NCBI GenBank assembly: GCA_025529335.1
Contig: JAMYHX010000022.1
Location: 1 to 64,000 of the forward strand
Direction of reading: 5' to 3'
Source: Rhizopus sp. PT2906
Taxonomy: Eukaryota; Mucoromycota; Mucoromycetes; Mucorales; Rhizopodaceae
DNA length: 64,000 nucleotides
Part shown: in pieces, positions 1-10,166 of the stretch
Layout of the letters: each line of letters starts with the position of its first letter
How positions within the stretch are numbered: position 1 is the stretch's first letter
The notes under the pieces: generated by a model
Database searches by the model: none
Seen by the model: only the letters and a program-made list of their open reading frames with translations
Told to the model about the DNA's origin: nothing
Translations under genes and position numbers: made by a program

Positions 1-1807
1 TAATATGCGCCAATTATTTTTTTCATACATGTCATAATTTTATCCTCTTTATGAAATTTATTTTTAATAAAACAGTACTCTTTGCATAATTTTCAATATT
101 ATTATTCTTTGAAGAAAGAAAAACAAAAGAAAAGACTGATCATAAAATACGTTATTCTTATAGACGCGTCATGCCCAATGCTCAGTGGCCGTGATAAATT
201 CATGGGATACTCCTGTTTTTTATAAAATGATGCTATTTTTAACAATGAACTCTCAACATAATAAAGAGGATATTACAGATTCATCGACAGATGCTTCCCT
301 TATACTTCAGCGCTATACATAGTGTTGAGTGTAGGTGTGGTTTGTCTAGTGTTATAAATTAGACATTATAAATTAGGCAATAAAGCTTGAATAGCATTAT
401 TCATGCAGACAAGATTTACTTCAGATCCGATGAAGAATTATATAAAGAATGAATACCGACTTACAAATGATGAATGAACTTTATAGTTTTGGTATTAACA
501 CATCTTTGATCCAACGTTGTCAGTAAAGCTGCACTGAGACAAATAGAGGACCAACGAGTACAACAAATTGAAGCTTCTCAATGACATAACAAATAGAACC
601 GAAATAGAAAGTAACGCTTACTGCATTAAAAGACTAAATAAGGTTCCTCGGAATAAATACTCTCCTGCTCGTGCCTAGGTTCCAAGCCTCAGATCAACAA
701 TTGGTCAGGCACAAACCCAAGTGCTGTTTAAAAGAACTCTAAGAAGTCCTCTATGGTGAAAGAATGATATTTTATAAATAGCAAAGCCTTGTTTTTGCCT
801 ATATACACGCGAAAACACTATGAACACTGTGATAATCGGTAAATAAGTAGTTTTAGTTCGGAAAAGATTTAGAATACAAGATGAAATGGGTCTCTTTGTA
901 ATCCTTTTATTAACAAAGGAAGTGACTCATAGGAAAAGGAAATTAATCTTTAAATAGAAGAATAAATACTGCCAACCAATTACATCTTATGAACTTTCAT
1001 TAACTACTACAAACTATATACGACATGAGTCAGTGTTGTGGAATTAATACGAGGTATGCGTACAAAATTCTATCTTTTAAGGTGAATGTTAAAGTAACTT
1101 GAAATTTGTAGATAAAATGAAACATTACACGGATGTTGAAAGAATCCTTAGTAATTATAACCCTGATCCTCCACTTAATTGTTAGTCCGATTCTTTGTAT
1201 TTAGTTGGCTGCAGATATATACAACAGGTCTGTATCTGTGTACTTTGAGAAAGCAGGCAATACGCTGTACCTGCCATTTTGACCCAAGTCACCTGAGACA
1301 TTTAGGCCAGCCATGGTACCTAGCAGATTAAAAAGAAATATAGAAAGTTAATTTGACCAAGTTTGCCACCATTATATGAGCCATCCTGTATAAAAAACGG
1401 CATGAAAGACAATGATGTTTTATACAAATAAATGAAACCTTCTGTCCTGGTGTGTCCATAGTGTTTTCGCGTGCATTTTCGCGTGTGCGTAGTGTTCCCG
1501 AGAAATTTTTTTTTGGGACAAAAGAGCAAAAGAGTCTGGTTGGGGAACTGAGTTTGTCTTCTTCTTTAAAAACGCATATTTACCATCTATCAGTCATATT
1601 CTATAATGTAAGCTGATGAATCCGACTCTTTTCTCTCTCTCTCTCTCTCCCCTTTAAGTACTATGGATATTTAATTTAAACGGTTAAATGGATGAACCAC
1701 TGTTGAATTGTTTGTCGGGTAATTTTTTAATCTCAACTTTTCAGCGATTTAAAGGAGTTTCTTTTTGAATTGTCCTTTTTTTTTCTTCCTCTTTATCATA
1801 CATTAAG
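1..1807. other. Intergenic, no gene recognised
   Basis: I see no protein family in this stretch; the reading frames are short and broken by stops. It contains a pair of 22-base inverted repeats at 806-827 and 1452-1473 (listed separately), and a CT microsatellite at about 1631-1650 lying some 160 bases before the elongase start. The last 100 bases are pyrimidine-rich, like other 5' leaders in the window. Confidence 0.6.
806..1473. repeat. Candidate MITE-like segment bounded by inverted repeats
   Basis: Bases 806-827 and 1452-1473 are reverse complements at 21 of 22 positions; the outer 17 bases (CACGCGAAAACACTATG and its complement) match perfectly. They bound about 670 bases with no convincing ORF, the form expected of a non-autonomous DNA transposon. 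I cannot see a clear target-site duplication outside the repeats, and the right copy is followed by a related GC-rich stretch at 1474-1490, so the true ends may lie elsewhere. Confidence 0.4.
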
Positions 1808-2867
1808 ATGCCTTCGCTCGATTTTAGTCCAGAAAGGCCATTTGGGGTTTATTTATTTGACTACTTTAACAAATTTTACACACTTATTGTGGGAAGCCCA
1901 GCCACAGAATTCCACTTTATCGAAGGTGTTACGCCCCTCTCCACTTTACAAGAAGGTAAGAAGTAATATGAACAAGGAACATGACGAGAATAACAAAAGT
2001 AAAGTCATTATTGGATGCATTACCTATCTTGTCGTAATTTTTGGTGGTCAATATTTGCTTACAAACGCGTCTCCAATGAAGCTGAAATTTCTTAATCAAG
2101 TTCACAACCTCTTCTTGACGGTGATTTCCTTAATTCTTTTGCTTTTGACGGTTGAACAACTCTTTCCCAAACTATATTATCACGGTTTGTATTATACTAT
2201 CTGTTCTGAAGAAGCTTGGACACAAAAATTGGAGCTATTGTACTATCTCAACTATCTTGTCAAGTACTATGAGCTTATTGATACTGTATTCTTGGTGTTG
2301 AAGAAGAAGAAGCTTGGTAGGTTGATATCATTTGGTTGTAATCATATCATTCACATGAAATTAGAGTTCTTGCACTATTTCCATCACAGTATGACCATGG
2401 CGTTGTGTTACACTCAGCTGGTTGGCAGAACTACTGTTGTAAGTATATCAAAAATTACAAGGACAAACACACCAATGATAATTCAATAGTCCTGGGTTCC
2501 TATCACACTCAACTTGACCGTTCACGTCTTGATGTACTATTACTATTTCCGCACTGCTTCCGGTGCTAAAATTTGGTGGAAAAAGTACCTTACAACCATG
2601 CAAATTATTCAGTTCGTCATTGATCTTATTGTCATCTATTCGTGTACCTATTCATACTATGCTTACACCTACACCAACAGCGCTTTCCCCAATTTTGGCA
2701 CTTGTGCAGGAACAGAAAGCGCTGCCGCTTTTGGCTGTGCCATTCTAACATCCTATCTTTTATTGTTCATCAACTTTTACAGAATTACATACAAAAAGAA
2801 GAACGCTGTTCCTGGTAAAGCACCTGCAGCAAAGGTTGACACTGTCAAAAAGAGCAAAAAGATCTAA
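1808..2867 (+). CDS. Elo3/Sur4-type very-long-chain fatty-acid elongase
   Basis: Condensing enzyme of the ER fatty-acid elongation cycle, joining malonyl-CoA to a long acyl-CoA; the substrate range cannot be read from sequence. Exons 1808-1955, 2005-2316, 2365-2438 and 2490-2867 give 303 residues, the usual family length. The N-terminus has the family stretch RPFGVYLFDYFNKFY and TPLSTLQE, followed by VIFGGQ. The catalytic histidine box is FLHYFHH, and the next segment (CYTQLVGRTTVSWV) closely resembles yeast Elo3. Several hydrophobic spans fit a polytopic ER protein and the tail is lysine-rich (KKSKKI), plausibly an ER-retrieval signal. Intron 2 (2317-2364) is 48 bases with no stop, so it stays open if unspliced; removing it restores KKLEFLHYF. 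The ATG at 1808 was chosen because the conserved N-terminus begins there. Confidence 0.93.
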
Positions 2868-3305
2868 TATATTTGTGGATACGCTTTCTTTTCTTTTTCT
2901 TTCTTTCTTTTCTTAGATGTAGATTTTTCTTTCAAAAAAATAAATACTAAAGCATTTATATTATCTTTCTACCTTATCATTGTCGGTTTCTGCCTCCGGA
3001 TCATGTGTAACATAAATGACAAGAATGTAGTAAGGTCTTGTATAATGGGCCAATCAAAAGCTTGAATTACGGTTGGCTAACCCGCTCTTTTTAATATAAA
3101 AGGCAGGAGGAGGAGATGTCATCAATATCAATCTTTTATTATCGATTTGGGCAAAAACGATTGTCGCTTTCGAAAAATCATACTGTTCACCTAGACAAGT
3201 ATGATTGTCGATTTCAACAAAGCACACTGACAGTTCTTATCGAAAATTAAATAACGATTTTTGTAGTTGTATTACGGAAGTTTATTTGAGTAAAAATACT
3301 CTGAT
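2868..3305. other. Intergenic between elongase and transposon relic
   Basis: AT-rich sequence with a polypyrimidine run and AATAAA at about 2939, which probably serves elongase 3' end formation. Nothing else recognised. Confidence 0.5.
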
Positions 3306-4400
3306 ATGAGTTTTATGATAGCAGTTGATTATTTGTCGCTTGGAATGGTTGCAAAAGCCATACATATCACTAACGAGTGCATTGGACGGCCAGCTAGGGT
3401 GACTCCAGGTGAATTAAATTACGAAATAACCAATCATAATGTAAGAATAATAGAACATAACTTATCAAACGTGAAGAAAAATGCCTTCTTTTCGAAAGAC
3501 TCATCAAATTTGGATGAAGAACATAGAGGACTTTTGGTTGAGCTGATTGACAAGAAGCCCGCATTAGTTTTAGACCAAGTAATGGATGATTTAAAGAGTG
3601 ATTTTATGGGACTAGAAGTGTCAAAAGCTGCATTATATGATTTCACGAGAGAAAAATGCAGAATCGGCTTAAAGAAAGCTCACTTTCACTCAGTCAACCC
3701 AAATTTACCTGAAAACCTGGAAAAAAGACACAGCTGGGAAAACAGATGGCAACAGACTGATATGGATATTTAAGAACTGTGTATTTATTGGTGAGGCGGC
3801 TTTTCATGTCAATATGAAAAAAAAAAATAATAACTTGGTTGAAGGTTCAAGCAAAGTCAGCGAGAAAATTGTGCTATTATTGGCATTATTATCGTGAAAA
3901 TAAGATTGGGAGCTTTAGTCCAGAGTAAAAAGAGGAGATTAAGAATTCGTGTGGTTGCTTGCTAGAATCCAGATAGAGGTGGCACTATGATAGGACAATA
4001 CACTACTTCAACTTTATGTGCAATTTGATGGATATTTTGAAAAATATGAGCAATTTAAGGGATACTATGTTGTGATGGACATTGTACTTATCCACAAGAA
4101 TGGTAATATTGAAAAAGAGATCAAGAGGCGCGGTTACGGCTGCTTGTATCTTCGATCTTATTCTCCTGAACTGAATCCCATCGAGCAGCTTTGGTCTGTT
4201 TACAAAAGCAAAATGAAACGAGAACAGCTGTTGTAAGAAGAAGCATTGTCCTCAAGAATACATTATGTATGCAATAGTATTCTTCTGAATGATATTCAAG
4301 GTTTTTGTAGATACTCTGTAACAAGATTCGATGATTGCTCGAATAAAAACATTCTACGACAAAATACGTGTAGTGTGCGTTGCACCTCAAAAATATTTTT
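3306..4400 (+). mobile_element. Decayed Tc1/mariner-superfamily (D34E) transposase
   Basis: Broken transposase of the same kind as the copy at 17.1-18.1 kb. The first open segment (3306-3773) holds the DNA-binding region and the motif EVSKAALYDF, matching KVSRSTVYNF in the other copy. After a stop, a short frame reads FIGEAAFHVNM where the other copy has LLDKSAFDINM, so the first catalytic aspartate has become glycine. The segment 4018-4236 carries the second aspartate (VVMDIVLIH) and, 34 residues on, the glutamate in YSPELNPIEQLW. A stop at 4234-4236 cuts the C-terminal helix region, which continues in frame as DIQGFCRYS. With several stops, frame changes and a missing catalytic residue it cannot encode an active enzyme. 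Terminal repeats were not found, so the ends are approximate. Confidence 0.8.
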
Positions 4401-5043
4401 TAACGGTGCGAAAAGTACTTGTCACTTGGCACGTTCTTTTTCATTAACTTGTGAGCCATTGTATGACCCTAGCCTACTCCAAATCCATGGTGAATATTTC
4501 TTTATTTCATCTAAATTATCAAGTATAATGCATAGTTTAGGAGAAAGGAGGGGAGGGAGAGATAGCACAGAGAGAGGATAATGAAGGAAAAGAAACCAAA
4601 AGATATTATGATCCAAATCGCAATGAATGGCGTCGATCTTTGGATATATTAATCAATGAGTGCAACGAAGGATATGTGGCACGACCATTTGCTTTAATCA
4701 GCTCTTCGTTGTCGCATAGTTTACATAATCACCAAAATACATCAGTGACTTTGAGCAGCATCTTCCAAACTTTCATGCTGATGAAAGTGGCTAATTCTTC
4801 AACAGATCGAGGAAAGGTCATATGGACTATTTCTTGCATGATATAGATGCCATCGTGTCGTAAACGGGTGGTGAAAAAAGTAACGCTAAAGCCTATTACA
4901 AAAAAATAAAGGGGTTCTTTATATATTTATTCTTTCTTCCATGTTCCTTTGCTTACTATGTATTTGGAATGATAAAGATGCGTTCTACTTATTTTCGTCA
5001 ATTGTACAGTATTTCCAGAAAGCAATGTCGCAAAATTGAATTT
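4401..5043. other. Intergenic / decayed sequence
   Basis: Short ORFs only (for example 4640-4846 on the plus strand), none resembling a known family. Probably remnant DNA between two transposon fragments. Confidence 0.45.
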
Positions 5044-5493
5044 TTACAATACAAAATATACAGGAATGCGACATCTTGGCGCGACATTGATTTTTAAAAA
5101 CACTGTATCTTTTGCAAAAGTGGCCAAACGTGCCAAGTCGAGGCAAAGTATGCATTTATCGCATGTTGGTTGAGCTAATTTTGCCTCGCCAAATCCAAGG
5201 CTTGATCCAAAAGACATTTGCGTAAGCTTGCTAATGGTTGCATCTGGCCTCTTATCTCCGGTTGCATCACAAGTAACGTTTGCCCACCGTAGAAGTACAT
5301 TTTCATCTAGGTTGACCAAAATGTTAACAAGGATGGGATCAAAGTATGCGGTCAGAAGTTCTCTTTCCCCAATGGCTGTTTTATCTTTGATGGCAGTAAA
5401 TGGCAGTTTCTTCAAACTATACTTGTGAGAAATGTAACGTCCATCATCAATATCTAATCCTATGTTGTCATAAATCTCAATCACACAACTCAC
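5044..5493 (-). CDS. Orphan ORF, possibly transposon-associated
   Basis: An open frame of 149 codons encoding a protein I cannot assign firmly. It contains RPDATISK, followed by SLGFGEAKLAQPTCDKC and a hydrophobic helix-like segment. The RPD...GEaK spacing faintly resembles restriction-endonuclease-like folds, and I have an impression that similar ORFs recur in Mucorales genomes, but neither point is verified. It starts only 35 bases from one arm of the inverted repeat at 5528-5738 and lies between transposase relics, so it is more likely part of a mobile element or its remnant than a host gene. No intron is needed. Confidence 0.35.
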   Translation of the reverse strand: MSCVIEIYDNIGLDIDDGRYISHKYSLKKLPFTAIKDKTAIGERELLTAYFDPILVNILVNLDENVLLRWANVTCDATGDKRPDATISKLTQMSFGSSLGFGEAKLAQPTCDKCILCLDLARLATFAKDTVFLKINVAPRCRIPVYFVL

Positions 5494-5527
5494 GCAGTTG
5501 TAATCCCCAAACTACTGATTGCTAGCG

Positions 5528-5738
5528 AATTCTAAAGTTGACGTAGAGGAGACTAAGGATGTGGTAATAGGCTTTCCAAACCACGCTTTATTTTCAGTAA
5601 TATAATTCTATATCCTTATTTCTTTCTAATAGCAAACATATAGTTTTTTTTTATGTGTGGGTGTTTTAAAAAGAATTTTCTATACCATGGATGGGACCTT
5701 ATCACATCCTCAGTCTTTTCTACGTCAACTTTAGAATT
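5528..5738. repeat. Inverted repeat pair around about 170 bases
   Basis: Bases 5528-5547 and 5719-5738 are perfect 20-base inverted repeats (AATTCTAAAGTTGACGTAGA and its complement). The similarity continues inwards to about 5565 and 5702 with a few mismatches. The whole unit is about 210 bases, of MITE size or a foldback remnant. The inner part of the arm (CACATCCTCAGTCT) resembles sequence at about 16470 next to the tyrosine-recombinase fragment. Confidence 0.6.
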
Positions 5739-5920
5739 GAGAGGCATACCTGATGGATTACGAGTGGAAGCAGACGAAAGGAACTAATAAGTCAATGACT
5801 TTCAATCAAAGAGTTTATTATGAAAGAGAATATTACTATAGTGAATATGTGGATATGTTATTATAAAATGTCAGTAGCTACTGTTATAGAATTGAGACTT
5901 ATATCTTATTTTGTGATCCT

Positions 5921-6013
5921 ATCTGATACGATAAAGAAGCAAAGAGTAGAATGTATGCTCTGCTGTAAGTTTATACTCGAATGTTATGATAATTTATCTC
6001 ACTAAACACGTCA
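5921..6013 (+). repeat. Dispersed 90-base repeat, copy A
   Basis: Same orientation as the copy at 61930-62019 and inverted relative to the copy at 24184-24266. It shares GTAGAATGTATGCTCT, TTATACTCGA and AAACACGTC in the same order and spacing, but is more diverged than the other two. It abuts the Tc1-like relic that begins near 6.1 kb. Confidence 0.65.
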
Positions 6014-6193
6014 ACATGGTCGAGGCTTACCACCAGGAAGCCAGCCTAGTCTCCAGTGTACACAGCGACTGCGCTCTGATTTGAACATGGGCAGCCAGAG
6101 TATAGGGTTCAGAGAGATCGATTGACGGCAGCTAGAAAGCAGTTTGGAGTCTCGGCATCGTTGACGGATCTCTAGATTGCATTTTATTTCTGA

Positions 6194-6530
6194 TTAGGCG
6201 ACATTTTGTTTCGCCCAGAAGACATAATTTATTGGATCAACTGTATGTTTAACCTCATACAGTTCATCAACTCCCCTAATGATTCTAGAGTCCGTCATCG
6301 TTATCGATAATAGAGAACCGAGACACATTGTTCCAAATGACACGAGACCACTGTTCAACCGCCCAGTCAACAAGATCACAGTCCCAATGTAGTTATTTCT
6401 TCATGTTCTCTTCTGTTAATGCTAGTTTATGAGAACCAAATTTCATCCTCTTCAAACTTGCTAATAGCGGCTTTTCCACAAGCCTTCTATATTTACTTTA
6501 TACTGCTCGGACAGTCGTATGCTATGAATG
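6194..6530 (-). mobile_element. Dead Tc1-like transposase core
   Basis: Read on the minus strand from about 6530 down, the frame gives TVRAV, KPLLASLKR, then DWAVEQWSRVIWNNVSRFSI. This corresponds to the Tc1 region around the first catalytic aspartate, where W-S-D-E-S-R-F is typical; here the aspartate position reads N and the glutamate V. In-frame stops occur before and after, then a frame change leads to RIIRGVDELYEVKHTV, which matches RVIRKVGERYEAKHTV in the element at 59.2-59.6 kb. The remaining catalytic half is absent. Clearly inactive. Confidence 0.7.
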
Positions 6531-6640
6531 GGATGATCTCTTATCGTTTTTATAGGATGGCTTTGTGCTCTCTCGTCAATTTTATGGGTCTACTCTTTGC
6601 CTTGGTTTTTCAAGTGAAATTACTCACCTCTTGCTTTTAA

Positions 6641-8543
6641 CCATGCATTTTTTTAATAAAGTACTTAAAATGAATGAGATTTATGAAAACTAGTTGAGCA
6701 TTCTTTAAAGGTGTTAAAAAAGCAGCTTCTTTTGATAAAGCAAAAAAAAAAAAAATCGAGTAAGCACTTAAAACTCATGATTCATATATATATATGTACA
6801 TTATCTTTCTCTTCCTATGATAAGTGTTATTAATTGTTATCACTATCTTTTACAGAGCAAAAGATAAACTGTACACAGTGTAACATACATCAACCTATGT
6901 GATGTATATCAAGACATACATGCGTAAGTCTTGCCGATGATCCCTCGCATCAGGCTACTTTACTATTCAGTGAACAATTAGTTAGAAATGAGCTAGTTGT
7001 ATACAAACCATGAATTCCTTTAAACCTTTGTTTACATTTAAAACTACTGTTTTAATAATTGATTCATCCTTTACACGAGACTTCCTCCAAACTCCCTGAT
7101 AAACTCGCTGTTTGTTGCATTTTTGTTACATTTGTTTCTGATATCACTGATCGACCTCTTGTGATATCCTTCATTACGCAAAAAGTTATTAATAAAAACA
7201 TGAATATTACACACACCCGTTGATATTTTCTCAAGTACACATTTGTTCGTAATTGGGAATAAAACTCTGAATTAGATGGGCCACTGTTCCTTTGAGATAA
7301 GAATATAACCCAGAGGACCAGGCATGGGATAGATGTATAGATACTGCATTCACCGCTTGTTTTTCTGAAAAAGAGAACGAACGGATGAGCTGCTTGTTGG
7401 ATCGATTGAACCTATTATGATATTTTGTTGAATATGAATTATAGACACTCGGCTCTCTTGGGACAAACACAAAGTGTAAAGAAACACAGGTCCTCGGTAA
7501 TGATCAAGCACATTCTCCGAAGGTTAAAAATAACTTTGGTACATCATTCTGCCTTCTCTATTCACTTTGTTCAATTGTCCACCAATGAAATACACTTACT
7601 ATGACTATAGATCAAACAAATAGATGACAATATTTAGAATGCATCTAGCATTGATCAATGAAAGTTGTATGAGGGTATATACAATATGAACAAAGAGGAG
7701 GGGTCATCGGGCAAGAATCGATAAAGGAATCGACACCGTTTAGTAACACCATAGCTTAGTGACCAAAATAATTTTTCCAAAAAAGGGTTTCAATCTATGG
7801 AACAAAAGATTACCGATGATAATCCCCCATTTGATATCGATAGCATTTGAAACAGAAGCCAGTATATCCTTATTCTCACGTTACTTTTAGTCATTGGCTA
7901 TACATGAATCTTTTTGTTAATAGTTTGTAAAAGGTGTTCAATAACAATACAAACTATCTTTTCAAAGACTATTTGGGCTGAGTGTCCCTTAATACAGCTG
8001 AAATAAAGGCACGCCACTTCAGTGTATCGTTACGTAATTTGCTTTCATTTCATTTATTTCAATATTCATTAGTAGAGAAAGAAAGAGAGAGCTATAAGAC
8101 CTTTTTTTTAAGCGTAGATGTTTCAGAGATATTATTGAAAAGCTTATCTGATATACCGATTACGGTTATTTTTTCTAAAAGTATACTCATTTCATTACCA
8201 TGTGCCCTCTCTATTTACAAGCATATGCATTGCATGTCCCCATGACGGAAACAACCTAATTCTATTGACTGATTTCTCTATTTCCATGTAGATAGTTTTT
8301 TGCACATGATGATTTCAAAAATAATGTTGTGACCTTTATCATATAATAAAAATCTGCAAAGGCCAAACATTGTGTATCAAGTGATAAAGAATACACATAC
8401 AAAAAAAAAGACAAGCTTGATAGAAACTTTGCTCTAAAAAGAGAGCTTTTTTAAATATACGATTTTTATTAAATACGTTGTTGTTGTCGGGCTTTTGATA
8501 AAAAAAAAACATTTTACATAAAGAAAATATAATACATAGTCTA
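6641..8543. other. Gene-poor stretch
   Basis: No recognisable gene. Two ORFs of 79 codons (7231-7470, minus) and 87 codons (7982-8245, plus) match no family known to me. The stretch has AT-rich low-complexity sequence and a TA repeat at about 6786-6796. Confidence 0.5.
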
Positions 8544-10166
8544 CTATTTTAATACACAATAATGAGTGTGGTAGAACCCATTTGAGAGTTTACCATTTTC
8601 ACATATTTCTATTTGGGTCATCCAAGCAGATTCTAACGCTTGGTCAACAGTCCATCGAGTTTTTGGGTCAGGGTCCATCATGCCAGCAAGACATTGTCGT
8701 TCAGGTGCTGTGAAATCTTTAAAGAGGTCACATTCACTTGGATCCATCGTCTGACGTTGATCTATATAATGTTTATAATCTGCATCACCACCATCTTCTG
8801 CTTGTGCTGCAACAGCAGCAGGTGAACCTGCGACAGCATCGGAAGGAAGCATGCCTTTAGGTTTACCGGTATAAAAAGCAGCCGTAAAAGGTAATTGTTT
8901 GAAACGAATGCAAAAGTAAGTTGCAGCTGCACTCCAAACGTCGAGGGCTCTGGCATCATAAAGTGTTTCGTTGTTTGTAATTTTCCACATTTCTGGTGAC
9001 CAAAATGGTTCTGAACCACACCAATTTTTGCAACAATTGCCGTCTTTTTCTTGCACGACTTGAGCAACGCCAAAATCAGCAATTTTTAGTGTTCCCGTTG
9101 ATGTGAGAATTAAATTTTCAGGTTTGATATCACGATGCGCAACGCCAAGACGATGAAGGTGCTGTAGGCCAAGTAGGAGTTGTTTAAATAGGCAGGCAAC
9201 CTCATCTAGTGTCATGTTTGGTTTTTCGTGTAAAAGGTTAAATACATCACCGCCTGAGCACTAAGAATATTTATAAGCAATATAAATGGTTAGATAGGGT
9301 AATGCAAAGATAACATTTATTTTTAAACTTACATATTCCATCACGACACACCAGCGTGCCTTCTCATCTTTAACAAGATCAAGTGTTTCGACAATGTGAG
9401 AGTGTGATGAAACTGATTTGCTGATAAAATATTCATTAAGCATCCTCTTTTCATATTCTTTTTCATCTTCGCTTTTCTCTTTCTTTTTGAATTCTTTGAC
9501 TGCCAGAATACGGCCATCTGTTCTCTGTCGCACCAGACGGATCACAGCCGTAGCACCGCTAGCGATATTCTTCTTGGATGTTGAACCCATGCCCTTCGAT
9601 GACCGTTTCTCTGGCTTGACATAGTCACCATACTTTTCAGTCAGTAAAGGAACAACACCGAGTGAGCCGCAAGTCATGTCGTGATTTCTCTTAAAGGGTG
9701 ACGTGCTGAGAAAGAGACGTGTGAAGGATTTACTTAATTTACTGGCGCTGCTACTAACGGAGCTAGAGCTATGTATGGACGCACCACTAAACCGTCGATC
9801 GGTCATATCTGGAGATTGAGAGCACGATGATTGATTGGTGGGTGAAGCTGGAGTCATTTTAAGTGAGCCAAAGAATCCGTTGTTGAAGACATTGCTCAAC
9901 CGTTTCTTTGGTTTCTTCACTGGAATTGGTTGACTCTCTGTGGTTACGGGAGGTGTAGTGATAGAGAAATTATCAGAGGACATTGTGTCATTAGATCCTC
10001 TACTGCCTTCTCTTAAAGGTGGAACTGGACCGTCGTGAGGATGCATTGGTAGGGAATCAGGTGAAGTTGATCTAGGTATAGGATCGTCGGCAAAGTAAGG
10101 TCCAGTAGATAAATATGTATCACTCGTAGACTCGAAATAATCTCCACTTGCGGCTGGGCTAGTCAT
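8544..10166 (-). CDS. Hal4/Sat4-like serine/threonine protein kinase
   Basis: Two exons (10166-9333, 9260-8544) with a 72-base intron give 516 residues. Residues about 1-190 are a serine/proline-rich, probably disordered regulatory arm (SSSSVSSSASKLSKSF). The kinase domain occupies about residues 195-505: the ATP-binding lysine is in ILAVKEFKKK, the catalytic loop is HRDIKPENL, the metal-binding motif DFGVAQV, and the APE position reads SPEM within FWSPEMW. The insert after the activation segment and the motif GSEPFWSPEMW fit the fungal Hal4/Hal5/Npr1 group, which stabilises nutrient and potassium transporters at the plasma membrane; that role is inferred from family. The intron falls directly after VVMEY at the kinase hinge. 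The window also holds Kch1-like and Ena-like cation-transport genes, but they are not adjacent. Confidence 0.92.
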
